Positions 52,816 to 60,606 of a stretch of 64,000 nt of DNA are shown here, one piece after another. The number at the start of each line of letters is the position of its first letter. Within the stretch, counting starts at the first letter, position 1. The notes beneath the pieces were generated by a model. That model was not told the DNA's origin. It saw only the letters and a list, made by a program, of their open reading frames with translations, and made no database searches. The translations under genes were made by a program, and so were the position numbers. The stretch is from Litorimonas sp963972195 (GTDB lineage: Bacteria > Pseudomonadota > Alphaproteobacteria > Caulobacterales > Maricaulaceae), in NCBI GenBank assembly GCA_963972195.1, contig CAXATH010000013.1, positions 12,870 through 76,869 of the forward strand, read 5' to 3'.

Positions 52816-54845
52816 CGTGACAACCCCGCAAAATCTTGACCGGGTGTTGCGCGGTCTACAATGTCAGTATCTCGCGCAATTGTAGTACTGGTGACCGCTT
52901 CATATTGTTCCTCAAGGTCAACATCTCCAAAGGATACCAGAGACTCATTCTCTAGATCAGTTTTTAGTTCACTTTGTTTTTCAATCTCGATTTTTCGTTC
53001 TTTGCTATCCTCAGAACTCTCGTCCTTACCGACTAACTCAGCTTTAAAAACTTTCAAAAGATGATCGTGCACTTCCGCATTCATGCGGCCCCAATCATCT
53101 TGGCGCGGGGAAGGACAATCGCCGTAAGGATGATCGGGGCCATTCAAGACCGGCGCAGGGGAAACGCGGCTCTTGAAATTCTTATCTGCATAATATCTGA
53201 TTTTAGTCGCGCGAATTGGCGGAATACCTGAGACTAGAACGATCTCATCTTCACTCGGCAATTGCATGACCTCGCCCGGCGTTAAAAGTTGGCGGGCGGT
53301 CTCTTGACGAGACACCATGACGTGGCTTAGCCAAGGCGCGAGGCGATGACCTGCATAATTTTTCATGGCGCGCATTTCAGTTGTTGTTCCAAGCGCGTCG
53401 CTAATCCGCTTGGCCGTACGCTCATCATTAGTCGCAAAAGCCACGCGGACGTGGCAGTTATCAAGAATGGAATTATTGGGCCCGTAAGCCTTCTCAATCT
53501 GATTTAGGCTTTGGGTAATCAAAAATGCGCGAAGGCCATAGCCTGCCATGAAGGCGAGAGCACTTTCAAAAAACTCTAGCCGCCCAAGCGCTGGAAACTC
53601 ATCAAGCATAAGCAGCACCTGACGGCGCGCATTGCCGTCGATCTCGCCATCGAGTTTTTCCGTTAAGCGGCGGCCAATTTGATTGAGAATTAGACGCACC
53701 AATGGCTTTGTTCTTGAAATGTCAGAGGGCGGCACAACAAGGTAAAGCGAAACAGGTTTGTCTGCACTTACCAGATCTTCAATGCACCAATCACAAGATG
53801 AGGTCACCTCGGCTACAGTCGGGTCTCGATACAATCCCAGAAAACTCATCGCCGTTGAGAGCACGCCAGAGCGTTCATTTTCAGACTTATTGAGAAGTTC
53901 ACGTGACGCCTGCGCGACAACGGGATGAACTTTTGGGGTGGCTGCATCACTGCAGCCGAGGTGATTAGTGGACATCATCGCGATCAACGTCTCTTTGAAC
54001 GTGCGCGTAGGGTCAGATAGAAAGGAGGCAACGCGGGCGAGAGTCTTCTCTTCTTCGGCGTAAAGAATGTGAAGGATTGCTCCTACTAACAAAGCGTGAC
54101 CCGTTTTCTCCCAGTGGGAGCGTCGCTCTAGAGCGCCTTCTGGGTCTACCAATATATCTGCGATATTTTGGACGTCACGGACTTCATTGCGGCCCTTACG
54201 AACTTCCAGAAGTGGGTTATATTTTGCGGATGCTGGATCGGTCGGATCAAACAAGATGCAGTGTGAAAAGCTAGAACGATGCCCCGAGGTTAGCTGCCAG
54301 TTCTCGCCCTTTATGTCGTGAACGACTGTGGAATGAGGCCAAGACAGCAATGTCGGAATAACAAGCCCAACGCCTTTGCCGGAACGTGTCGGCGCAAATG
54401 TCATAACGTGCTCGGGACCTGAATGACGAATATAATTTTTGTCAGTGCATCCGATAAAAACGCCGTCTTGTTCAAATAGCCCAGCTTCTTTCAAATCTTT
54501 ATCATTAGCCCAGCGGGATGACCCAAAGGTCGTCAGCTTTTTGGCTTGGCGTCCGCGCCAAACAGAACCGATGACGGAAAATGCGACGCCTAAAAAAGAT
54601 GCGCCAATGGCAATTTGCCCGCCGCGCGCAAACACCTCCGGTGCGTAGGGTTCGAAGGCATACCACCATTCAAACAAGCGCCACGGATAGTAAACAGGCG
54701 TATCGCTAAGCATAAACCAAGGCTGGCCCAAATAAGGATCAAACCTTAGCTCCGTTGCCACCCATTGCGTTGCGCCCCATAAACCAGCGCCGATCGTCGT
54801 AAACACGACGCCGACTTGGCCGATGAGAATTGAATTGGGTGACAT
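52812..54845 (-). CDS. traG: Type IV coupling protein TraG (VirD4-like)
   Basis: The product is 677 residues from ATG 54845 (MSPNSILIGQVGVVF), preceded by GAGG; a TTG at 54875 would add ten residues. Two N-terminal membrane helices are followed by Walker A APTRSGKGVGLVIPT (about 153) and Walker B LLMLDEFPALGRL (about 413). It links the relaxosome to the mating channel. The acidic C-terminal tail (SSEDSKERKIEIEKQSE) is extra. Confidence 0.95.
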   Translation of the reverse strand: MSPNSILIGQVGVVFTTIGAGLWGATQWVATELRFDPYLGQPWFMLSDTPVYYPWRLFEWWYAFEPYAPEVFARGGQIAIGASFLGVAFSVIGSVWRGRQAKKLTTFGSSRWANDKDLKEAGLFEQDGVFIGCTDKNYIRHSGPEHVMTFAPTRSGKGVGLVIPTLLSWPHSTVVHDIKGENWQLTSGHRSSFSHCILFDPTDPASAKYNPLLEVRKGRNEVRDVQNIADILVDPEGALERRSHWEKTGHALLVGAILHILYAEEEKTLARVASFLSDPTRTFKETLIAMMSTNHLGCSDAATPKVHPVVAQASRELLNKSENERSGVLSTAMSFLGLYRDPTVAEVTSSCDWCIEDLVSADKPVSLYLVVPPSDISRTKPLVRLILNQIGRRLTEKLDGEIDGNARRQVLLMLDEFPALGRLEFFESALAFMAGYGLRAFLITQSLNQIEKAYGPNNSILDNCHVRVAFATNDERTAKRISDALGTTTEMRAMKNYAGHRLAPWLSHVMVSRQETARQLLTPGEVMQLPSEDEIVLVSGIPPIRATKIRYYADKNFKSRVSPAPVLNGPDHPYGDCPSPRQDDWGRMNAEVHDHLLKVFKAELVGKDESSEDSKERKIEIEKQSELKTDLENESLVSFGDVDLEEQYEAVTSTTIARDTDIVDRATPGQDFAGLSR

Positions 54846-55045
54846 GAAAAGCCTCGTGTTTGTTTCGAGACTCAAGGTCAGGGCAAAAGCAAAAATTATC
54901 TAGGTAGGAAAGCGTATGGAAATTAGAGGGTTTAGAGACCAAAAAAGTGAAAGACAGTCCCCGCGAGATTGCACGTGATAATGCGGGATTTCTTGACGTC
55001 TCATAGAGTAATATAAACAGACGAAGAGACAGGAATAGACTTTTC

Positions 55046-57019
55046 TTAACGCGAAAGTCCTCTTTGCTTCGTAACGTCCCAACTAATTCCTGATGCAGAG
55101 ATTCGGCCCTTTATAGACCTACCCAATCCCCTCTCCATTACGGGGCGCCAAGGCACGAGGGTGAAGTCTTTCGCGCGTTCTATAACTGCAAACTTACCGC
55201 TCGGGCGGTCAATGGCTTCACGGTAGATACCCTCCACAGTCCGGCTATCTCCTAATGCAGCGTAAGGCTTGTTCATGAACCCCGAATATTGAGTTGCGGC
55301 ATCGCGAAGGTCCATTTGCCGTAAGTCTTTCAATGCTGTTTCAGGTAGGCGTCCTTCCTGTGAAAACTTATGGCCCATTTTTTCCAAAATCATTTGGCGT
55401 TTCTTCAAAGCATCTTGAAGGCTAGTATCCCCAAGCCCGCTTATGCCTTTTTCGCTTAACCTCTTATCTAGCCAAGTCGCGCCTCTCGCGCGTTGCATCT
55501 CAGTTAAAGTCTGAGTGCTCTGCCTATGAATTTGTGTTGGGAGCCTCATAGCTTTATCGGCTTCATAATCTGAGGCGCGCTCAAGATAGTTTGTTGGAAT
55601 GTGCCATGTCCCATCTTGATGACGTGTTACGAGATCTTTTCGTCTTAAAGCTTCGAGCCGTCTGACATGGGCCTGGGCATAGGCCGGAGAGACATTCCCG
55701 CCTTCTGTGATATGGCGCACTTCGCTGTAAGTTCCGTTATGGGATTTGGCGAAATCTGAAATTGAATGATCAATTTTTCTCGCTCCCAATTGATGGGGCT
55801 GGAAAGTTATCATCTGGCCTTTTTTCAAAGTTTCAAATATTTCGCTTTCAGAGACCTTCGCAAAAATAGGCTCGCCTTGAAGTGACTGGATAACAACAAA
55901 CCCGCCGCCCCGCGTATCATCAGGCCTTCCAAAATTCTGCACAACGCCGGTAATAGACTGAGCCGTCAGGCCGTTCGGATCAAAGCGGTTGCGTTCCGTG
56001 ACAAGGCCAACCGAGTGCCCAGTCTGCTCGAGGCTTCGGTGGATAGCTTTCACCATCTGGGAACGCTCATTCATATCGCGCAATGTATTTGTGAATGAGG
56101 GGTCAACAGCCCAGCGGCCAGAGCCTAGCCTTTCTGCCAAGCCCATCTTTTCCAAAACACGCAATCGCCTGACCTGTAATTGTCGATGCCAGACCCGCCC
56201 TTTCGCAGCAGGCTGACGCATATCGATAACGCCGTCCTTAATTCTTTTGCGCAATGAGTGATCTAGTCCAGTCGCGCCTTTCGCCTGAATGCTATGTGCC
56301 ATACGAACGCGCCCTTCCATCTGGCTCACCGGGCCGAGCTCTTCATGGACGAGTTCTTGGGCGCGCTCCCTCAAAGTATGAGCAATATATTTTTTCGGAA
56401 GGACGAGATCTTTGCCGTTATCCCTTACGCCTCTGATGATGAGATGCGTATGAGGCTGGCCCGTATCATAATGATTTGCCGCAACCCATTTGAGCTTGGT
56501 GCCCAGATCATTTTCCATGCGCGAGACGAGGTCCCGCGTGTAAGCTTTGAGGTCTGACAGCTTTTGCCCATCCTCCGGCGAAACAATAATCCTAAAATGA
56601 TGTCGATCTGTTTTACAACTATCAGTGAAAGCTCGCAGTGCCTCTTTTTGATTTTCGCCGCTCTCAAGATATGTTTGATCAATGTCTAGCAAGTCTGGCT
56701 CTTCAACGCCGCCTCCATAAATTTGCGCCCGTTTTCCGTCTTCATCCGTGCCGTCGCGCTGAATATAATCTATGTGCTTTCGAAGCGGGGCAATCCCGGA
56801 TTTCGCCATCGTCTTGATCGAGGCTTTAACAATGACGCGGCGATGAAAGCTCATGGCCTTCACAGACGAGCGATTGGATTGACCATAAGCCGCTTTACGC
56901 CGTGTGGCTCTCGCCCCTCGCGATACTTGTTCAAAGAAACCAACAGCGCGCCGACTGCCTGACGGTGAACGCAGTCGTCCTAGAGAGACTTCAAATTGAT
57001 TTTCATCCCCTTTAGCCAT
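55046..57019 (-). CDS. Relaxase (VirD2/TraI-type, DUF3363)
   Basis: The product is 657 residues from ATG 57019 (MAKGDENQFEVSLGRLR); the longer frame upstream is not family-like. The three-His metal site reads HYDTGQPHTHLII (His183, His190, His192). A tyrosine for nicking is expected near residue 85, where HIDYIQRDG gives a candidate. The C-terminal half is the DUF3363 region (LERASDYEADKAMRLP, LGDTSLQDALKKRQ). It nicks oriT and leads the strand into the recipient. It lies 170 bp from traG. Confidence 0.94.
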   Translation of the reverse strand: MAKGDENQFEVSLGRLRSPSGSRRAVGFFEQVSRGARATRRKAAYGQSNRSSVKAMSFHRRVIVKASIKTMAKSGIAPLRKHIDYIQRDGTDEDGKRAQIYGGGVEEPDLLDIDQTYLESGENQKEALRAFTDSCKTDRHHFRIIVSPEDGQKLSDLKAYTRDLVSRMENDLGTKLKWVAANHYDTGQPHTHLIIRGVRDNGKDLVLPKKYIAHTLRERAQELVHEELGPVSQMEGRVRMAHSIQAKGATGLDHSLRKRIKDGVIDMRQPAAKGRVWHRQLQVRRLRVLEKMGLAERLGSGRWAVDPSFTNTLRDMNERSQMVKAIHRSLEQTGHSVGLVTERNRFDPNGLTAQSITGVVQNFGRPDDTRGGGFVVIQSLQGEPIFAKVSESEIFETLKKGQMITFQPHQLGARKIDHSISDFAKSHNGTYSEVRHITEGGNVSPAYAQAHVRRLEALRRKDLVTRHQDGTWHIPTNYLERASDYEADKAMRLPTQIHRQSTQTLTEMQRARGATWLDKRLSEKGISGLGDTSLQDALKKRQMILEKMGHKFSQEGRLPETALKDLRQMDLRDAATQYSGFMNKPYAALGDSRTVEGIYREAIDRPSGKFAVIERAKDFTLVPWRPVMERGLGRSIKGRISASGISWDVTKQRGLSR

Positions 57020-57205
57020 GATAAATTTCCTGGGACATTGCGGGGGTAAAATACAAGGTGCCCCCACCATTTTTCTTAGGTTTTACGGGGGTTTGCGTAA
57101 AATCCATGCCCCCAAGCCTTTTGGCGTTGGGGGCATAAAAAACGATGTGCAGACAAGGCTTTAGCCGGGGTGTGACTCCACCCCTCTTTATCTGGCCCTC
57201 CACGC
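57020..57205. other. Candidate oriT region between relaxase and traF-like genes
   Basis: This non-coding stretch holds a strong hairpin with arms TGCCCCCAA (57107-57115) and TTGGGGGCA (57127-57135) plus an inner GCC/GGC. A second inverted pair, TTTTAC/GTAAAA (57081-57086 and 57097-57102), and a related GGGGGTAAAAT at 57042-57052 are nearby. No T-run follows the large hairpin, so it is not a terminator. Origins of transfer usually lie next to the relaxase gene and contain such repeats. The nick site cannot be placed. Confidence 0.45.
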
Positions 57206-57751
57206 CTATCCCCCGTGTCCTGCCCTACGCCGCTCTGACCGCCCTTTTAATTTTCCTAGATATTTAACGCGGCCCAGAAGGTTTTCACGTTTTACAGGTC
57301 CAAAGTAGCGGCTATCAAAAGAGGTCTGCACATCATTTGAAATGAGAAAGACTTCGTCTTTCGAGATCTCATAACAGCCGCTGCGCGACGGTAAGCTGCG
57401 GCCCAGCATATCGTGTTTTAACACGACAAGCGCAGGCCGTCCTTGTACCAAAACCTGTCCATCGACATGACAAACCTCCTCTCCTGAAACTGCCCAAACG
57501 GTTTTAATAAGGGGGATATTCGGCGGAAGATAGCCTCTTTCAAGAGCGAGCGCCGCCCCGCTTTCAGGGGTTCGAGCCGCCACTAAATCACCTCGATGCG
57601 CATAGGAATCAGGGCGTAATCTATACCAGCCGATGGGCGCGCTTGGGCTTGGATTATAAAGCAGGCGCGGCACAGATGGCCGCGCAATTTGCAAAAGTGA
57701 AGCGGTGCAAAGCGCTGCTAATGCGAGGGAGCCAAGAGCGCGTATTAACAT
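57206..57751 (-). CDS. traF: TraF-like S26 signal peptidase
   Basis: The 181-residue product has an N-terminal membrane helix, then the catalytic Ser37 in NPSPSAPIGWY and Lys83 in PLIKTVWAVSG, as in the RP4 TraF protease that matures and cyclises the TrbC pilin. It overlaps the DUF2840 gene by 7 bp. The C-terminal GPVKRENLLGRVKYLG block matches the family. Confidence 0.93.
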   Translation of the reverse strand: MLIRALGSLALAALCTASLLQIARPSVPRLLYNPSPSAPIGWYRLRPDSYAHRGDLVAARTPESGAALALERGYLPPNIPLIKTVWAVSGEEVCHVDGQVLVQGRPALVVLKHDMLGRSLPSRSGCYEISKDEVFLISNDVQTSFDSRYFGPVKRENLLGRVKYLGKLKGRSERRRAGHGG

Positions 57752-58179
57752 GCCCAGCTCCTTATCACGCCTTCAAAGTCGCCATTAGGACCAAGCATTA
57801 TTCCAATGCTTCGCCACCGATGCTCGCATATATCTTCAGGCTTAAACCCGGCTTTTTTGATGTCATCCAACGCTTTGAAGAGCCGCCTTACTTGTGTCTC
57901 GCCAATGGCCGTTACCCAAATATCAGCGCCCGGTTTCACGCCTGGTAGACGCGTAAATCGCCCACCTTGAACAGCCCGCCCTATAGTCAATGTCCAGTGT
58001 TTGGTTCCATATTTATTAGCGTTCCACCGCTCATATCCAAAGACCTGACCCGCCGCAAAAACGGCGTAGCGTGAGCGCCAACCCCGGCGCACAAAACGCA
58101 CAGGCTGACCGAAAACGACGCGGTGATTATAACGTTTTTTACGGTAGTGCTCATGTAAGGCTGTAAGCCGCGCACTCAT
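57745..58179 (-). CDS. DUF2840 family protein
   Basis: The 144-residue protein (RFVRRGWRSRYAVFAAGQVFGYERW, cut here to the recognisable YAVFAAGQVFGYERW part) is typical of the small protein found between the HTH gene and traF in alphaproteobacterial ICEs. It is basic, with no membrane segment. The start overlaps the HTH stop (ATGA). Function unknown. Confidence 0.88.
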   Translation of the reverse strand: MSARLTALHEHYRKKRYNHRVVFGQPVRFVRRGWRSRYAVFAAGQVFGYERWNANKYGTKHWTLTIGRAVQGGRFTRLPGVKPGADIWVTAIGETQVRRLFKALDDIKKAGFKPEDICEHRWRSIGIMLGPNGDFEGVIRSWAC

Positions 58180-58400
58180 GTCTCGGCCTCATCTTTAGGC
58201 GGCACGCGGTGATCATTAGCGTCCCGGTTGGTGGACCAATGGTCAAGGTCTTTGATATGATAGACAACCCGTCCGCCATGCTTTCGGTAGTTAGGACCTT
58301 CTTCGCGCCAGCGCATATTGTTGAGAGTTTTGTAGCTCAGGCGTAAATAATCTGCGGCTTCTTGACTTGTTAAAAATGGGCTCTTGGGATGATCATACAT
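58176..58400 (-). CDS. AlpA/excisionase-like helix-turn-helix protein
   Basis: The 74-residue protein has a MerR-type winged helix: FLTSQEAADYLRLSYKTLNN then GGRVVYHIKDLDHWS. Such proteins act as excisionases or as activators of ICE genes. It heads a three-gene overlapped run with DUF2840 and traF. A role in excision would have to be tested, as it is far from the integrase. Confidence 0.88.
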   Translation of the reverse strand: MYDHPKSPFLTSQEAADYLRLSYKTLNNMRWREEGPNYRKHGGRVVYHIKDLDHWSTNRDANDHRVPPKDEAET

Positions 58401-58519
58401 CGTGTAATCCTTTCAATTCTTGCCTCCCCACTATGTGAAAACAGTGACATTAAAAGGAATATATTCCTATTTTAGAGATTGCGGGAGTGTCGAATTCGGG
58501 ACTTGCGATTCCGACACCC

Positions 58520-59314
58520 CTAAAATGATGCTCGCTTTAACAGCTCAAAATAACCACCCTGAACGAAAGCCTGGCCTCGGTCGCGCGCGCGAATGGCGCG
58601 GTCTTTAAGAGACCGATTGTGACCCCATTCATGGGCTATCCGGCCCTCACCAAAGAGCGCAATCGCTATATCTTTGAGTGTGCCTGTGTCATCGTTTTGT
58701 CCATAATATATGTCCCATGCCAACAAGCCCTCGAGCAATTTATCACGGTTGGGAGGCCGCTTGACGGGCGATGGCATACCATCCTCAGACCTATGCAGTG
58801 AGAAGAGTTGTTCTATGCTGGAAATCCGCTGCGGAAGATGATTTGTGCCTGTCAAATTCACTTCGATTGACGTGTCATCATCTAACTGCGTTATGTCTTG
58901 ACTGACCATTTGTATCCAAAAATGATGACCCCCGAGACGAATATGTCGTTCTCCATCCACAGTATCGAGAACTGTTGGGCAGCACTTCAGACTGGATAAG
59001 GAGAAGCCGTTTTGTTCAGTCTCTAGCTTTACTGTCAGCGAGACTTGCAACGCGCGGCGCAATAAGTTCGGACGCCAAAACACGGGAACTTCGCTAGCGG
59101 AATGGTCGGGATCAGCGAAGCTAATGAGACCAAAAGTCTCGGCTTCAATATAGGGACGGTCAAGACGAATATAACGAAGACTTGCGCGCGCATCGCAGAT
59201 GCGAGGACGCGCTCGTTCATGCCTTAACCATGCTCTCCGATATACTCGATTGCGCCGTAAGCCTTCCCATGCCCAAGCCGCATCCGATATTATAACTCTA
59301 TCATTTTTGTCCAT
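58520..59314 (-). CDS. DUF2285-domain protein (with DUF6499-like N-terminus)
   Basis: The product is about 264 residues from ATG 59314 (MDKNDRVIISDAAWAWEGLRRN); a longer frame adds 16 residues without a ribosome site. The N-terminal WEGLRRNRVYRRAW block and the C-terminal LLEGLLAWDIYYGQND then IAIALFGEGRIAHEW are the usual marks of the DUF6499/DUF2285 protein of these elements. The C-terminal part looks helix-turn-helix-like. It may be a regulator. The downstream 120 bp to the HTH gene hold nothing evident. Confidence 0.85.
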   Translation of the reverse strand: MDKNDRVIISDAAWAWEGLRRNRVYRRAWLRHERARPRICDARASLRYIRLDRPYIEAETFGLISFADPDHSASEVPVFWRPNLLRRALQVSLTVKLETEQNGFSLSSLKCCPTVLDTVDGERHIRLGGHHFWIQMVSQDITQLDDDTSIEVNLTGTNHLPQRISSIEQLFSLHRSEDGMPSPVKRPPNRDKLLEGLLAWDIYYGQNDDTGTLKDIAIALFGEGRIAHEWGHNRSLKDRAIRARDRGQAFVQGGYFELLKRASF

Positions 59315-59444
59315 TTCAGCCTCCACAAGGCTTTGCAACCTAGCAGAACAAAATAGGAACATATTCCTGTAAAAGTAAACAGCTAAATCAAAAAAGGGTC
59401 AAGATTTTGAAACCTGACACCTATTATTCCGATATTTAGGCATG

Positions 59445-59478
59445 AAAAAACCCGCATCCGCCAAAGGCCGATGCGGGG
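59445..59478 (-). terminator. Terminator of the DUF736 gene
   Basis: Arms CCCGCATC (59451-59458) and GATGCGGG (59470-59477) form the stem. On the minus strand the stem is followed by a T-run (59445-59450 reads AAAAAA on the plus strand). A diverged copy of the same terminator follows the relic DUF736 gene. Confidence 0.9.
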
Positions 59479-59492
59479 TGTGTTAGCGTGGA

Positions 59493-59819
59493 TTAGTCGT
59501 CTTGCGGGTTCCAGAGGATCGCAAATTCATCCGCCTCTTTGCCGTAAGCCTGACCGAGATTGGCGTAAACTTTACGCGGGCCGAGGGTCGGGTGGGCGAA
59601 GGTGAGCGAGATATATTCTTTTCCGCTGACTTCGCCGGTCTTGAACCAGCCGCCGCCAAGTTCCTGACCACGGCTATCAACAATCCGAAAGTCGGGCTGT
59701 TTGTCGGTCTCTTTATTGTCATTTGCGACAATGTTGATGCGGTTTGCGCCGCCGAGGTTTAGGGTGCCGGAGAAGTTACCCACTTCAGTCTTCGTTACAT
59801 ATCCAAGTGCTTGTGCCAT
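59493..59819 (-). CDS. DUF736 family protein
   Basis: The 108-residue protein (MAQALGYVTKTEVGNFSGTL) matches DUF736: GRVDSRG-like RIVDSRGQELGGGWFKTGE, KEYISLTFAHPTLGPRKVYA and ending FAILWNPQDD. DUF736 proteins are small, abundant in alphaproteobacterial ICEs and plasmids, and of unknown function. GGAG precedes the ATG. A conserved hairpin lies about 35 bp upstream, and a strong terminator follows, so the gene is transcribed as its own unit. Confidence 0.93.
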   Translation of the reverse strand: MAQALGYVTKTEVGNFSGTLNLGGANRINIVANDNKETDKQPDFRIVDSRGQELGGGWFKTGEVSGKEYISLTFAHPTLGPRKVYANLGQAYGKEADEFAILWNPQDD

Positions 59820-59852
59820 GTTTCAGTCTCCAAATTATGTCAGCGAAATCTT

Positions 59853-59867
59853 GGGAGCCAATCTCCC
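59853..59867 (-). promoter_or_regulatory. Hairpin in the DUF736 leader, conserved in the relic copy
   Basis: GGGAG (59853-59857) and CTCCC (59863-59867) form a small inverted repeat upstream of the DUF736 start. The decayed copy keeps CAGCAGGGA and TGGCTCCC at the equivalent place (near 60057-60079) as well as the TTGGAGAC ribosome site. Confidence 0.4.
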
Positions 59868-60117
59868 TGCTGACAAGAACCGCCCGCTCAAGTTCTGATT
59901 TGCAGAGGGGCAACGCCTCCGGAACGCAGTGGAGATAGGCCAAAGGGGCGCTCTTTTGTTTCGCGATGAATATGTGATTTCCTTCAAAATCACAGAGAGG
60001 AAAAGAGTGACACGACGCCTATTCGGTAAAGCAGGTTTTGTGCAGGTTATTTTGACATCAGCAGGGAATTTGGCTCCCCCTACCATTTTGTTGATATGGT
60101 TTGGAGACGCCGTGGGT

Positions 60118-60478
60118 CTGGTGCAGGCATTTGGATACGCTCATAACTAAATCTTAAGGGGATCACTTGAGAGGCATCCTGACCCTTGGCGGCCTTGGTT
60201 ACCTCATCCGCATTGCCGCTATGATGACAATATAGAGGGCGGCAAACAGCACATATACTTGAAGGATAGTTGATAGTCGCGGTCAGGAGCTTGGCATTCT
60301 TGGCGACTGTTTTAAGACCCGCGAAGTCGGCACTGAAAGACTATGTCTCGCCAACCTTCGTTCATCCCGATCCTCGGCCCGCACAAATTTTCATTCCAAT
60401 CTTGATTAGGCTTATGACAAACAGGCCCACGATATTTTTGGGAATTTGCCAATCCTCTGGAACGCGCAGGACGACTAA
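60118..60478 (+). pseudogene. Decayed second DUF736 gene in inverted orientation
   Basis: Read on the plus strand, the region follows the DUF736 gene from start to stop. It opens CTGGTGCAGGCATTTGGATA against ATGGCACAAGCACTTGGATA, then shows a CATCCGCATTG-like middle, then RIVDSRGQELG (60263-60295), FKTREVG, LANL, ARTNFHSNLD, a TAG stop, AYDKQAHD and a clean end ILWNAQDD with TAA at 60476-60478. The start codon is lost and there are frameshifts and a stop, so it is not functional. The upstream TTGGAGAC and downstream terminator are also recognisable. Confidence 0.85.
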
Positions 60479-60555
60479 TCCGCGCTGACATACCTTCGCA
60501 TTGGCCTATGACTGATGCGGGTTTTCTCTGGCCTCAATTTCTCTCCCTGCAAAGC

Positions 60556-60584
60556 AAAGCCCTCGCCATTTGACGGGGGCTTTT
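60556..60584 (-). terminator. Probable terminator downstream of parB
   Basis: AAAGCCC (60556-60562) pairs with GGGCTTT (60577-60583). On the minus strand the stem is followed by GCTTTG, on the plus strand by TTTTCC. It sits 23 bp past the parB stop and can end transcription from both sides. Confidence 0.65.
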
Positions 60585-60606
60585 CCTTACTACCTCGGTT
60601 GTCTGC

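Larger units (their letters stand above)
59445..60520. repeat. Long degenerate inverted repeat of the DUF736 unit
   Basis: The left arm (about 59445-59885, the working gene with leader and terminator) and the right arm (about 60035-60520, the relic) are inverted copies separated by a short spacer. Identity is moderate, with insertions and deletions, so it is an old duplication. The 232 bp between the leader of the working gene and the relic hold nothing else I can identify. Confidence 0.7.

Noticed and set aside
57057..57067. An 11-bp match, on the opposite strand, to the tRNA-Thr 3' end (GTGGGGGCACC)
   Set aside because: Too short and in inverted orientation, and it lies between traF-like and relaxase genes inside the transfer module; it cannot be the right attachment site of an element that contains it.
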